From: Macrotis lagotis
Taxonomy: Eukaryota; Chordata; Mammalia; Peramelemorphia; Peramelidae
Direction of reading: 5' to 3'
Assembly: GCF_037893015.1 (NCBI RefSeq)
Contig: NC_133658.1
Coordinates: 885,250,977-885,314,976, forward strand
Length of the DNA stretch: 64,000 nt
Shown here in pieces: positions 22,037 through 34,164 of this stretch (position 1 is the stretch's first letter; every line of letters starts with the position of its first letter). The position numbers were made by a program, and so were the translations under genes. The notes beneath the pieces were generated by a model. That model made no database searches. It was not told where the DNA came from and saw only the letters and a program-made list of their open reading frames with translations.

Positions 22037-22178
22037 TTTTTGGTGAGGCAATGAGGTCAAGTGACTTGGCCAAGGTCACACAGCTAAGTAACTATTAAGT
22101 GTCTGAGGCCACATTTGAACTCAGGCCCTCCTTGATTCCAGGGCTGGTGCTCTATCCATCGTGTCACTTAGCTGCCCC
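22037..22178 (-). mobile_element. Class A SINE
   Basis: 'ggtgaggcaatgaggtcaag', CORE, box B complement (CATTTGAACTC), head complement ending 'gtcacttagctgccc'. CATATAAT stands at both ends. Confidence 0.88.
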
Positions 22179-22186
22179 CATATAAT

Positions 22187-24002
22187 TTATCTTTAAAACA
22201 AATCCTTTAAGAAAAATGTGGTTAAATAATGAACTGTAAAACATATGTGAACATAATATATGAATATATAATGGTCATAATTTATTTTCTTAATAGCCTT
22301 GACATTATTCACAAATCCCATAACTTCTGTGACATTGCAAAGATGCTGTTTTGAACTAAGTCCAAAATTGTTTAATTAAACTGTGATATTTTATCAGATA
22401 AAAACAAGAAGGAGCTACTTTTTATTCCCCCAGGGTATAAACAAAATATATAAATAGGCATCTGTGAGGATGTGCAATTCATCCCACTCAGGAGGGGAAC
22501 CTTCATTAGTCATTTGAAGCTTCAGTACTTGTACAAATAAATCTCTTGTAAGATCAATTTTCTGTACTGCAGATGGACAGTCTGTCTTCTTATTGTATGC
22601 TGCAAATGCACAAAAATAAATGATAGATTGTTTAAAACTGTTTTTTTTAATTAAAGCAGCTTTTTTTTGCTTTTATATTATATATGCTATCTGGGCTTTG
22701 ATAAATAATAAATCAATCCATGCTAATTTTCCTTATTTGGAATCCTTCACAAAAAAAATATTATTCAGGAAAATATATAGCTAATTAAAACACATAACTA
22801 CACAGAGACAAACAATAATAATGGGTTATTGTGAAACTGAACTTTTAGAAAGATGAATAAAAATAAATTTTTACGTCAAATGTTATTTCTTTACCAAAAA
22901 ACTCAGTTCCTTTTGGGAAAAATCTTACTTTGAATATCTAGAATTGAATTTAATCAGTAGGCTTTTATAGTACAAAATTTACAAAGTAGATCATATTCAG
23001 AATTTTATCTGTTTCTGTGTATGTCTCATACTTCTATAGATAGAAGTATTTTCAGCAATGATAAAAATTGTTTCCCATCCTGTAGGACACTTGTCCATGT
23101 CCTCTCATAAAATAAGGACAGAGAATGCACTCAGTTTCACCCTGGGTTTTTTTTTTTTTGATAGTTCACTAATAACAGTGGAACACCTGGATCCCAGATT
23201 GGCTTGAGAACATAGTTGTCTATATGAAGTCAGAAATAGTAAAGAGGAAGTAAAAACTTATATATTCCCTCTTTTTTCCTTTTCCTGCATTGCCTTATTC
23301 TATCATCTGCTGAGGTAATTCTTCCAATCATGTCCATATTCTTGCATCTGTAGGCAGGTAGAAAGAAAGCTCCAAGGGTAAAAAACAAATAGGTTCCCAT
23401 TCATACACATTATTGTAAAGCATTTTACCACATTCTTAAGAGTGTCTTCATTTGAAAGTCTCAAAATCATAGATCAGTTGATTATTTTTCCAACTCTGGA
23501 AAAGATTCCATTCTTCTCTTTGATGATCTTATTTCTTGAAATTTGAGTAGAAGAGGCATTGGTTATCAGATGTATTTTGTTCCAGGGTGTTGACATTCAT
23601 GGGGCAGAGAAATGGGATGAGCTAATTATCTGTCTTAGTTAAGGGAGATGAGGTACAGAGACTGAGACAAGAGAGAGTTGCCACCCTGATTGTTGACACC
23701 TTGGGGAAGAAATGTCCCACTTCTTTCCCTTCCTTTGTCTCTGAACCACTCACTATTCCCCAAGCAACCTTTTTCTAAGACCCACTTTCCCCAACCACCA
23801 AGATAAATGAGTGCTCTAGACCAGAATATTCAGCCCATCCACACCCTGACACATGGCAGATAGGGTGCCCAGAATGAGAAGTGATACCTGTCCCTACCAG
23901 TCTTGGGGTCTTTTGTGAGCACTGGGTCCTCTTTTCTTTTCTAGTCAGTTGAATTTTTCCAGGTGCTGGAATTCCCCATTGCTCTCCGTCTTTCTTCTTC
24001 TT
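22187..24002. other. Long repeat-poor AT-rich stretch, no gene seen
   Basis: About 1.8 kb without a recognised interspersed repeat. 22,340-22,760 is rich in TAATTAAA and AATAAAT motifs of the homeodomain or AT-hook kind. No coding signal. It could contain conserved non-coding sequence, but the sequence alone cannot show that. Confidence 0.3.
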
Positions 24003-24005
24003 CTT

Positions 24006-24158
24006 TTTTTTAAAGGTTTTTTGCAAGGCAAATGGGGTTAAGTGGCTTGCCCAAGGCCACACAGCTAGGTAATTGTTAAGTGTCTGAGATCACATTTGAA
24101 CCCAGGTACTCCTGACTCCAGGGCCAGTGCTTTATCCACTATGACACCTAGCCGCCCC
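24006..24158 (-). mobile_element. Class A SINE
   Basis: 'aaaggttttttgcaaggcaa', CORE, box B complement, head complement ending 'acctagccgcccc'. Flanks 'ctctccgtctttct' and 'cctctgcctttctg' look like an imperfect target duplication. Confidence 0.92.
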
Positions 24159-24159
24159 T

Positions 24160-24960
24160 CTGCCTTTCTGCAATGACTAGAATAGCTTAAAATAATACAA
24201 TTCAGTTTTAATGGAGTTGTGAGGAAACTTTCTTTTTTTCAATTGTTTTTTCAATTGAATTGGTCTACATTTGGGATGAGCAATCTATAAACAGACTTCA
24301 AGAATTTGAAAAAGCTAATCTGACCATATGACTGATTTCACTGCTAGAATTACAAGTTACAAGGAAGTTAGGAAAAGAAAAGAAAGTCCAACTGCGGATC
24401 ACATATTTATAGCTGTTCTGCAACTACAATAGTTGCTCTGTAACTCCTCTGGGTGCCATAGCCATACTTTAGTAAAGATATTTTAGTAAAGATAAGTTGC
24501 AAAATGTCCAGAGAAAAGCAAGAAGGAGGTTGAGGGACTTCACAGACATTGCATGAGATGGATCAAGTGATATTTAGGCTAAAGAGGAGAAAACAGGGAG
24601 AGAAGATCAGAGTGATGGCTACGTGGGGATTTCAGGGGCTGTTACATGAAGGAAGAATTGCACCTACTTTCTTTGACCCCAGAAAGCTGAACTCAGAACT
24701 ATCTTGATTTGTTTTCCATCCTCATGCTTCTTGAGTTCTCTGCAGCACATAACCTTATTGACTATACTCTCCATCTCCTTCAGATTTCTTGAAACTATCC
24801 CTCCTCCCAAAGACTTCTGTTTGTTGGAGCGCTCCTTAGCTTTCCACACAGGATCCTTTGCTGGATCAATCAACTCCCAATCTGTCATATCCATGGATGC
24901 CTCCTCAATGCTTTCATTTCTCCCATTGGCTAAGGTTCTGGCCCAAGGCTTCTTTTCCTG
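24160..24960. other. No gene seen
   Basis: Mixed unique sequence. A 13-base phrase, 'ttttagtaaagat', occurs twice in a row near 24,468-24,495. Open frames at 24,664-24,991 on both strands overlap each other and look like chance. Confidence 0.4.
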
Positions 24961-24964
24961 GCAT

Positions 24965-25570
24965 ATTCCTTCTGGATTTTATCAACACTAATGTTTTTGA
25001 TTATCATCTCCATGCCAATAATTCCAAGATTAATGATTCAACCAGAGCTCTAGTCCTTCACCCCTATTTATTATTTTTCAGGATATTTCATAGACATCTC
25101 AAACTGAACTGTCTAAATGAACTCATTATCTTCCCATGCCTTCCAACTTCCTTATTTCTGTGGTGTATACCATGATCATGTCAACTTCAGGGACATCATC
25201 ACTGCCCTGGTAGCTGGGGGGCATTGCAGTTCATCTGGACAATTTGAAACAGCCTTTTAACTGAAACCTTCAGCTTCTTATCTTTCTTCTTTTCCATTCA
25301 CCCTTCACATATGGGCCAAAAATAGATTTCTGACTGTCCTTTCCTTGTTCAAGAACTGGAACAGCTAGCTCCCTATCTAGCATAAAGTATAAGCTCCTCT
25401 CTTGGATCTTGAGGCTGCATAGTTTGGCTCTAGCCTACCTATAGTGTTATTCCTCAAACAACATTCTATCTCCCACATGGCTCTTTTGCCTTGCATCTGC
25501 CACCTCTGTTTTTTTGCTGAATTAGGCTGTCTTTCATCCCTTAAATGACCTCCTCATCTCTACCTAGTAG

Positions 25571-25618
<48 letters not shown>

Positions 25619-25830
25619 TCTCTGTCTCTCTCTCTGTCTCTCTCTCTCTCTCTCTCTGTCTCTCCCACCCCATTTAGTTGCTCCCTCCTCCACCTTGCTT
25701 AAGACTCAGTTCATTTACCATCTCCTATGGGAAGCATTTCCTGATTCATCTTAATTGTTAGTGTTCTTTATCACTTCTCAAATTATCATGCTAACTTATC
25801 AGTGTATATGTTGTAGCAATCTCAATAATG
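24965..25830 (+). repeat. L2 LINE, 3' half, first part
   Basis: 'catctcaaactgaactgtct', 'gaactcattatcttcccatg', 'tagcataaagtataagctcc', 'atgacctcctcatctctacc', 'ctcagttcatttaccatctc' follow the L2 3' order. A large (TC)n run is embedded. The tail resumes at about 26,570 after a foreign insertion. Confidence 0.75.
25573..25665. repeat. (TC)n microsatellite
   Basis: More than 40 TC units with a few TG and AC interruptions. Confidence 0.97.
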
Positions 25831-26082
25831 CTGCTGCTGGGATTTTGGGGTAACTGAGGAATCAAGGGTTCCTGAAAGACAAAGGAATTTGTGCACTCTC
25901 TGAGATTTTAAAACTGTTCAGGATTTTATTACAAATTATTGCAAAGTAAATGGGTTAAAATTGTTTCTCTTCCTGAAGGGTCAACAAGTCCTTTAGGACA
26001 ATGTGAATAACAAAAGGTTAGGCTTGGCTGCATGGGAGACAGAGACAGACTGAGACCCAGAGAGGAAGATAGAGGAAGCAAG

Positions 26083-26236
26083 GGGTGGCTAGGTAGTGCA
26101 GTGGATAGAGCACTGGCCTTGGAGTCAGGAGTACCTGAGTTAAAATCTGGCCTCAGACACTTAATAATTACCTAGCTGTGTGGCCTTGGGCAAGTCACTT
26201 AACCCCATTGCCTTGCAAAAACCTAAAAAAAAAGAG
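26083..26236 (+). mobile_element. Class A SINE
   Basis: 'gggtggctaggtagtgcagt', 'ccttggagtcaggagtacct', CORE, 'ccccattgccttgcaaaaac', A-run. The duplication AGAGGAAGCAAG is perfect: 26,071-26,082 and 26,237-26,248. Confidence 0.94.
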
Positions 26237-26265
26237 AGAGGAAGCAAGACAGTCAGGAAGAGTTG

Positions 26266-26267
<2 letters not shown>

Positions 26268-26318
<51 letters not shown>
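26268..26318. repeat. (GA)n microsatellite
   Basis: About 25 uninterrupted GA units. Confidence 0.97.
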
Positions 26319-26319
<1 letters not shown>

Positions 26320-26570
26320 TCTATAGCCCGGCCCCTTATCTGGGGACTGGAGCAAAAGGGGAAATCCCCTCCCCCCCCTTACATGACCCAAACCAGGTAG
26401 AAGGTTGAAGGCTGGGGGTTTGGGAATGAGGAGACAGGACGCAAATTTTACATTTAACAATGAAACAATAGGAATCAATATACATCTCAAGAGCAAAGAG
26501 CCTTCTACATCCTTGACAAGATTTCCAAGTTTAAACAGCATTAAAAAATTAAAGAAGTTGTTTCTGATTA

Positions 26571-26700
26571 TAGTTTTTCTACATTTATAATTCTCTGCAT
26601 CAATAGAATATACCCTGCTTGAGGGCAGAAACTTGTCTTTCTGTCCTTGAATCTAGCTTAGCTTCTTCAATAATAGGTACTTAATAAATGTGGCATCATT
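26571..26700 (+). repeat. L2 LINE 3' tail, second part
   Basis: 'ctgcttgagggcagaaactt', 'cttgaatctagcttagcttc', 'taataggtacttaataaatg' form the standard L2 tail and continue the copy interrupted at about 25,830. Confidence 0.75.
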
Positions 26701-28510
26701 TTCACTTTGGAGGATGAGTATTTCAACAGTCAATGAGGAAAAAGAAAGGCCATTCTAGGAATCAGAGACAACTTGAGTAAAGGTATGGAAGCAGGAAAGT
26801 ACAGAGCACACTGGGAAATTTCAGTGTGACCAGAACTCAGAATACTTGGAAAGTATCAATGGCTGGAAGGCCATTTTGTCTCTTATTTACAAATGAATGT
26901 AATCATATATACATCCAGGCTAAACTTCAGGTAACTCTAAATCCAGCTAGCTACATTCTTAAGACTTAATCATTGTTAAAGTACTAGTTGCTTGACTGAG
27001 TAGCTTTTCCTATAATAAATTCTAATTCATTTGAAATAACTGCTGTTTGTTAACTTGGATTATTTTCACTTTTGCATTTGAGGATACTTGTTTCAAGGAT
27101 ACTTGTTTGTAGACACCATCTTGTGTCTAGATTAGTTCTAGTAACCTTGAAATACCTGGAGAACACGACCATTGATAAGAGTTGCCTGTTTTCATCTTGT
27201 TCTCTCTGGAATCAAGCCTTCACCTCTGGGAGAGATGCCCAGATAATAAGATAATTGCACAGCAAAAGAATACTGGAGGGGGAGGGGAGGGAGGAGAAAG
27301 ATTAACCAAGAGACCAAGAAACAGAGATAGAGAGGTTAAGATTTGTAGAACACAAGACAGCCTCTATTGCTTCTCTCCCTAGGTAAGGGTTGCCACAGGC
27401 AGTTTGGCTATTTAGCCCAGATCTAGCTTGTCTCTCTCTTCCTTTTGTTTTCTTATCTGAATGTGATTTCATTGATTTCCCTGACACTTAATTTGTTGAT
27501 GTTTACATTGAAGGAAGTCTCCTAGGCAACCAGCTATCTGGTATCTTTGGATTGATTTAACAAAATGATCAGATGGGAACCAGTCTTTGTTACCCTGATC
27601 AGTCACCCTGAGACAGATGACTTCACCAATAAGGTTGAAGGCAGACAGAGGTAATGGTGATCCTAATTTTTTCTGCACAATAGGTGTTAGGATTTTTGTT
27701 TTAAATGAGAGTGCTTTGTGAGTACTATACTAAAGTTATTTCCTGAACTGAATTTAGCTAAATTCTGTTCCTAGAATGTGGACAGCCTTTTTAGAAGACA
27801 ATGGAAATGTTATTTGTTGAGCAAAGAGTGACAGTCAGTTGTCTAATTCTGATCAGAGAAATGAATGTTTATACTGTTTCGATTTCTTCCCATCTCAAGG
27901 TCAGAGGTTTTAAGCTCATCTCTAAGACAACTACTTGGTGAGTGACTTTTGGTTGGAGGTATTGTTGAGGAACTCTTCAGTCAAGGGCAAATTGAACTAG
28001 ACAGTCTCTGAATTCTGTCCAGATCTGAGATTCTGTATAATCTGGACAGAAATGGAAGATTGGAGTGTTTTCCTGCTGTCATAAAATCTTGTCTCTAATG
28101 TTTCCCATTAGTATTTTATTATGGGCTCCAAGGTGGAGAGTTGTTTCTTTTAATCTATCTGGGAATCTTATAAAGCACAATTGGGTAGCTGTCAGCTTTG
28201 ATTTTTTAAATCTTTAAGACTAGTTCAGCTTGTAGGTGTGCAATCTCCCTGGCAGTATTCCTTTCTTTGCCTTTGATGGCAAGAATTCAGGATACTGCTG
28301 CTTCTAATGGTTTTTGGTATTCATCTATTTTATTGTTAATTAGAAGGACTGAATATAAGCTTTTTTATTTGTAATATTTATCTTTTTCTAAGATTTTAAG
28401 TTCTGGGAAAAAAGTTATAGTGTCTGCCCTATCCAGTTCACTAAACTGAAGCTATTTTTTTTTCAAACTAAGGTTAAACTCAGGCCATATTCTCTCTCTC
28501 TCAAGATTTT
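26701..28510. other. No gene seen
   Basis: Unique sequence, with 'ggatacttgttt' doubled at 27,082-27,106. Open frames at 27,072-27,678 overlap on both strands and have no coding texture. Confidence 0.4.
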
Positions 28511-28514
28511 AAAA

Positions 28515-29288
28515 TCTAATAGTATTTTATTTTTCCTTACATATATAAAGTCAAATTTTGACATTCATTTAAAAATTTTAAGTTCCAAATTTTCTTCCTT
28601 CTTCCCTTCTCCCTCCCTAAAATGATAAGCAATATCATATAAGTTTTACACATATATAATATAAACATGAAAATATATTTCCATAATAGTCTTGTTGTAA
28701 TAGAAGAAACAGAATAAAAGAAAAATCATGAAAAAACAAAGTGAAAATACTATGCCACCTTCTGTATTCAGACTCCATCAGTTCTTTCTCTGGGGGTAGA
28801 TAGCATTTTCCATTATGAGTCCTTTGGAATTATCTTGGAGTGAAGGTATTCATAGTTGATCATCATACAGTGTTGTTGTTACCATGTACAATGTTCTTCT
28901 GGTTCTACTCACTTCACTTTGCCTCAGCTCAAGTAAATTTTTATCAACCTGCTTGTTATTTCTTATAAGACAATAATATTCTATCTATATACCACAAGTT
29001 GTCCAACCATTCCCCAGTTGATGGACATCCCTCAGTTTCCAGTTCTTTGCCACCACAAAAAGAACTGCTATGAGTATTTTTATACAAGTGGGTCATTCCT
29101 CCCATCCCTTAAAAAAAAATCTCTTTTGTGGTATAGTGGTATTTCTGGATATGCACAGTTTTATTACCCTTTATCATAGTTTCAAATTGCTCTCTGGAAT
29201 GGTTGGATGAGTTCACAACTGCACTAACAGTACATTTGTGTCTCAATTTTCCCACATCCTCTCCAACATTTATTATTTTCAGGCCTAA
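28515..29288 (-). repeat. LINE-1 3' end (marsupial type)
   Basis: The antisense of the L1 3' region: 'ccattccccagttgatggac', 'atccctcagtttccagttct', 'tttgccaccacaaaaagaac', 'gctctctggaatggttggat'. The tail side is near 28,520-28,700 and includes the complement of 'aatatggaaatatat'. No ORF2 coding is left. Confidence 0.85.
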
Positions 29289-30465
29289 TTCTCTCAACTT
29301 TTCTAGGCTTCAGTTTCCACCTTGCTAAAATGAGAGAGTAGTGCTAGAGAAAGTTTCTTCTAGCTTTAGATCCCATGAACTATGAAATTGTTAGGTCATA
29401 TGCTGCCATTTGAAATTAGAACAGATTTAATTTTGCTTGGCCTTACCATTGTTGTCCTGATATTATAGATTAAGGCCATTTTTTTTTTATGTACAATGGA
29501 TAGAGCCTGAACTTGTAATTTCATTGGTATAGGGTACCCCTATACCAGGGGTATAGGTGAGGTGAGGACACTCCCTTTATCAAGTTGCCACCTTCTCCGC
29601 AACTTTAGGTCTTAGTTATCTAGACCATTGAGGAGCCTGGTAGGATCACACAGTTACTATGTATCACAGCTCTTTCTGACTATAATTAGTAGTCATAATC
29701 TCATGTTAAATATTTAGAACTGTTTTCATGATGTCTTTTTTCTCCCACCCCTCTACAATTTTAGAACTGTTGAGAAACTAGATTTTAAAAATTCTCACTT
29801 ACAAAAGCTGAAATGAATCTACTTTACTATTTTCCTTCTTTTCTTGACCTATTCTTTTACAAGGAGAGACATATCCATTATAACATTTAAAAATTTCTCA
29901 AAAATCTATATCTGATTGTATTTAATTTTGTTTTCATTTTTTTTCCCCTCTGATGCACTGCTCATCTCTTACCTTTAAGTTTAGTATATACCTTTCTGGA
30001 TGTTTGATTATTAGAGGGGAAATCTAGAAATAAGAGGAACCTAGTTTCATGATGATTCTGTAATAAAGTAACTTTAATTGTGGGACAAAAAGGAGAAGCA
30101 ACATTAATGATCAGTGCTAGGGACATACATATGACATCAGGATTCAGTTCAGTTAAGCAAGATACTGAGCTTAGTGATGAAGATATTGAAATAGATTCTT
30201 GATTTCATTGATTTGCCAATTGCCTCCCAGAAAACAGACTGCTAACTCATTCATTCTTGCCTTCCCTATGCAACTTTTGTCCTCCTGTGGGACTGGAAAT
30301 CTTTTCTTCTTCTTGACATGCAAAAGTACCAGAGCAGCCCTTGCTATATGAATAGTCCATAATCCCTTCCTATTATACAGTTCCATGATGATGTCCTTAA
30401 TTCCTGTTGTTCTTTCTTATTCCTTGTTGATTATATATTGCAATCTGTTCCCACACACCAAGCAT
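29289..30465. other. No gene seen
   Basis: AT-rich unique sequence. 29,526-29,557 contains a near-palindrome around GGTACC (GGTATAGGGTACCCCTATACC with one offset base), followed by a third related arm. Confidence 0.4.
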
Positions 30466-30484
30466 CCCTCCACTGACTTTTTTT

Positions 30485-30640
30485 AAAATTTTATTTTAGG
30501 TTTTTGCAAGGCAATGGGGTTAATCGGCTTGCCCAAGGCTACACAGCTAGGTAATTATTAAGTGTCTGAGACCGGATTTGAACCCAGGTACTCCTCTGAC
30601 TCCAGGGCGGGTGCTTTATCCACTGTGCCACCTAGCCGCG
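30485..30640 (-). mobile_element. Class A SINE
   Basis: 'attttaggtttttgcaaggc', CORE, box B complement (GGATTTGAACCC), head complement ending 'gccacctagccgcg'. 'ctccactgacttt' on the left and 'ctccattgacttt' on the right form the target duplication with one change. Confidence 0.93.
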
Positions 30641-30774
30641 CTCCTCCATTGACTTTTTGTGAGCTATTCATTTTTTATTCTTAGGAGACTGTTGTGTTCC
30701 ATTTGTTATTGAAATACAGTAACATAGTAGGATCTTAGTATAAATGCTTGGTATGGATCTTGATATAGATCCAT

Positions 30775-31090
30775 AAGCCACTAGGTAGTAGAGTGTCTAG
30801 AGTATAGGCCTTGGAGTTAGGAAGACTTTAGTTCAAATCTTACCTCACACATTTTTGCAAGCTATTCAACTTTGGTGTCACAGTGGCTAGAGACCCAGAT
30901 CCAGTCAGGAAAACTTGAGTTTCTATCAGGTCTCCAGTACTTAACTGGCTGTGTGAACACTTAACCTCTGTTTGCCTGTCTGTTAAATGGGGACAATAAT
31001 CATATCTACCAGGGATGTTGTGAGGATCAAATGAGATAATATTGGTAAAAAGCACATGGTAGGCACTTTATAAATGCTTTTTTTCTCCTC
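30775..31090 (+). repeat. Two MIR/Ther-like CORE-SINE copies end to end
   Basis: A partial copy ('ccactaggtagtagagtgtc', 'ttagttcaaatcttacctca') is followed from about 30,873 by a fuller one with CORE, 'gtctgttaaatggggacaat', 'ggatcaaatgagataatatt' and 'ggtaggcactttataaatgc'. Confidence 0.75.
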
Positions 31091-31155
31091 TAAGTCTGGA
31101 AGGGAAATTAACTGGAATCCAATGACATATATATATATAGCAAGCATTTTGTTGA

Positions 31156-31380
31156 TTTTTGTTGTTGAATTATTTTAGTCATAACCAATTCTTCATGACC
31201 CTTTTTGGAGTTTTCTTGGTATAGATATTAGAGGGGTTTGCAATTTCTTTCTCCAGTTCATTTTACCAGTGAGGAAACTGAGGTAAACAGAGTGAAGTGA
31301 CTTTCCCAGGGTCACATAGCTACTAGTGTCTAAGTTGAACTCAGATGAGTCTTCTTGATGAGGCCTGGTACACTATCCAT
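31156..31380 (-). mobile_element. Class B SINE (Mon-1-like)
   Basis: 'ttgttgttgaattattttag', 'cctttttggagttttcttgg', 'ccagttcattttaccagtga', 'gaagtgactttcccagggtc', head complement near 31,370. Confidence 0.82.
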
Positions 31381-33319
31381 AGTTTTTATGTATTATAAAG
31401 GTGAGGTTTCTTTAGAATAAAGTCAAACTGAAGGACTCTCCCTACCACTTCTAGAGAAAATCAAAACCAAAAATTTAAAAAGTGTGATATTTGGGATCTT
31501 GTTGCTCATGATCTCCTTTTCATTCTGTGAGACTATTGTTCAGATCTTTTCCAAAATCCTTCATGGAGGATTCACCCAACATGCTGCTGTTGGCCTTCCT
31601 CTAGTTCTTTTCACATTTGGTGGATCCCAGGGTAGCTTTCAGGCTGTCCATCTGTTATCTTTCACTCTCAATTCATAACTGGTTTACTTCTTTTTTTCCC
31701 TCATATTTTGGCTTTTTTTTTTGTTTGTTTTTGGTCATGTCTAGTCATGAATCAGATTTGAAAAAGCAACTAATTGTGCATTTTAAAGAAAAAATATTAG
31801 AAACTACTTATTTTTTCTTTAATTGCAAAATAAACTTAACTAAATCAAAAAAGTCTCCCCCCCTTCTTATGCTGTTAAGTGATTCATATTCTTCTCAGAT
31901 GGTCTTTAGATCTATAAAACAAGGCTTGTAGATAATTTATAAGTCCCTGTTTATTCTGTTCCTAATATATTTAGAAAACAATACCTTTCTGCCAAAGTAT
32001 ACCTAAGTGATTTATAAATATGTGGGAGAAGATATTCATTTTGAAATGCAACTTCCTCTAGGGTAGAATTCACTAGCTATTTGGCAGTACACAGTTAACA
32101 GTACACAGCTGTTTATAACAGGAACTGTGGAATATTACATCTCATTGAAGTGGCAGGAAGACTAAAGAGGATGACTGTTAATTATCAAAGTTGGAATTTG
32201 GCCAGAACATCCCACCTCCCCACCTCCATTCTTATGTAAAATCCTTGGAGATTTTTTTTTTAATAACTGCAAGTGGTCAGGAGTCAGATGTTGGGTTTAG
32301 ATCTCATGTGGACGACAAAAACCCAGTGCCCCCCAGACAACATGTTGTGGCATTTGCTACGCATTGACTCAAAAGGGAAGAGTGTCAGTTCCACTGAATC
32401 ACTGATGCCAATTTTAGCAGGACCAGAGTTTTCCTTAGAGATCTGGAACATGTTAGCCAGAACCAATTTTACATTGGATGACATAAAATAAAATGGACAT
32501 ACAGAACTGCAGAGATCCATTTATCACATCCCATAATCAGAATCATATTCAAGCAAAGAAAGACTTTCCATTTTGGTCCCTTTTTGGAAAAGTTGTTTCA
32601 TCTCTGAGTATACACACGCACCCGCCTTCTATAACAAACCCAATAATCACCCATTTCTCCATTCCAGCTCACTGCACGAACTTCCGAATGCTATCCAGAT
32701 GTTACTTATCCGCCCTGAGGGAAAAGGTTGGAGACGGGAACAATTCTGTTTTACAACAAATTATAAAGCCCAAATACATTGTTAGTAAATGCATAGTGAG
32801 AGCTGGCAGTGGCATGATCACCAAGAGAGTACTGAGAGAGGAATGGAAGCTGCTCAGTCATTCAACCTGAATAAATGTAATTGAAGGTGAGTTGAAGCTC
32901 ATTATTGGCCCATGTTTGCACTACAGAAATTTGGAAACTATTTTTCAAGGAAAATGCACAAGAAGAAGAAATCCATGAAGGCTGGAGTATGGTTACAAAG
33001 GTTGTTAAGGGTACACTAGGTCTGCACTTAAGGCAAGAAAAATTTACTTTTTAAAAATTTGAATTCTTTTGGTGTACTATTAAGGATAGTTACCAACGTA
33101 CAATAATCCATATGTTCTTAGACCTTAACATCCCTGGGGTGCAGATATGATATCCATTGTGCACCTCTGTATAGTAAAACCAGCTCCTATTTTGATTCAA
33201 CAATGTAGTATGGAAACTTTAATAAAGTCTCAAATGTACCTTTTCATGTTTTAAGAATCACCAAAGGAACTTATATTTTCTAAAGATTATTGAGAATAAA
33301 GTCTACTGTTTCCTATACA
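31381..33319. other. Repeat-poor stretch of unknown content, no gene shown
   Basis: Nearly 2 kb without a recognised interspersed repeat. 32,270-32,870 has more CpG and less low-complexity sequence than its surroundings. Two adjacent short + strand frames (72 and 125 codons) run through it, followed by AATAAA at about 32,870. I see no domain and no clear splice pair, so a worn pseudogene, an unknown non-coding exon or chance are all open. 32,084-32,112 has a doubled 'cagtacacag'. Confidence 0.3.
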
Positions 33320-33535
33320 CAGCTTTTGTTATACAACTCTGCTTTTTCTGCACAGCCTTTCCCCACCATGTCTGGAATGTATATCCTCCTCACCTCCTCC
33401 TAGCTTCTTTCAAAGCCTCTTCCTACATGATACCTTTCCAGATGCCCTCTGTTTTTAATGTTCTCTATCTCTTTGAATTTACTTGATATATCTGCATTAC
33501 ATTGTATCTGGTCTCCCCCATATCTCCTAGGTATG
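33320..33535 (+). repeat. L2 LINE 3' region, first part
   Basis: 'tttcaaagcctcttcctaca', 'tgatacctttccagatgccc', 'cattgtatctggtctccccc' follow L2 order. The tail seems to resume at about 34,165. Confidence 0.6.
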
Positions 33536-34164
33536 CAAAAGGTAGTGGGGGGATTGACTCCAAACCCCATAGAATTTACTCCCCATTTTAAGGGTCCCTT
33601 GCACCCCAAATTAATTCACTTAATAATTTTTTAATTAGGGAATGTTTAAAGGTATTTACAAATCCCAAACATCTACCCCAACATCTGGGGGGCAGGTGGA
33701 ATAATTTTCTCTGTACCTCAGTCTCTAGGGAGGGAAGGGGGGATTAGATTTACAGCTAAACTTGGTCCCAATATAGCATGGTTCCACAAAGTCCCAAGTT
33801 TAAAGTCTTCCTGGACTCCTAGCTTCTGCAGGTTTCCCTCCTGGGCTGCTAGAAGTATCCTGCCCTGGTCTTCTGCCCTCCAGGTCCCTAGGGAACCTGT
33901 CACTTGTGCCTAGAACTGAATGGAACAAACAAAACATACCAAAACCCCAAGTCTGTTTCAGGACCAAAAGACCTAACAGGTAAGGAAGGTGGCCTTTCCC
34001 TCAACTTGGTTTAATTCAACATGTTCATGGTAGCGCTAAACAGGGGTTTCATTCCATGGAATGATGATGAGACTATTTCAGTCTAGTAATATTGAAAGGA
34101 AGTGTGGCCTGCTTTGGATATATTGTCAATAGAAAGAGTGCTCCTATTCAGGGGGGGTAGATAA
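33536..34164. mobile_element. Unassigned insertion between two L2 parts
   Basis: About 0.63 kb of sequence unlike L2 lies between an L2 body and what looks like its tail. It has a T/A-rich patch ('taattttttaattagggaat') and a C-rich half. A solo LTR is possible, but I see no termini that prove it. Confidence 0.3.

Larger units (their letters stand above)
25831..26570 (-). mobile_element. Candidate solo LTR inserted in L2
   Basis: This block separates two consecutive parts of one L2 copy, so it entered as a unit. Read on the minus strand it has LTR-like order: a CTATAGAA motif near 26,320, then AATAAAATCC near 25,925 as a polyadenylation signal, then a stretch resembling R-U5 ('ctttcaggaacccttgattc'). 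It contains a later class A SINE and a (GA)n run. I could not fix TG/CA ends or a short target duplication, so LTR is an inference. Confidence 0.4.

Noticed and set aside
26161..26541. 126-codon minus-strand frame with a Leu/Ser run
   Set aside because: It reads through the tail of a SINE and the (GA)n run.
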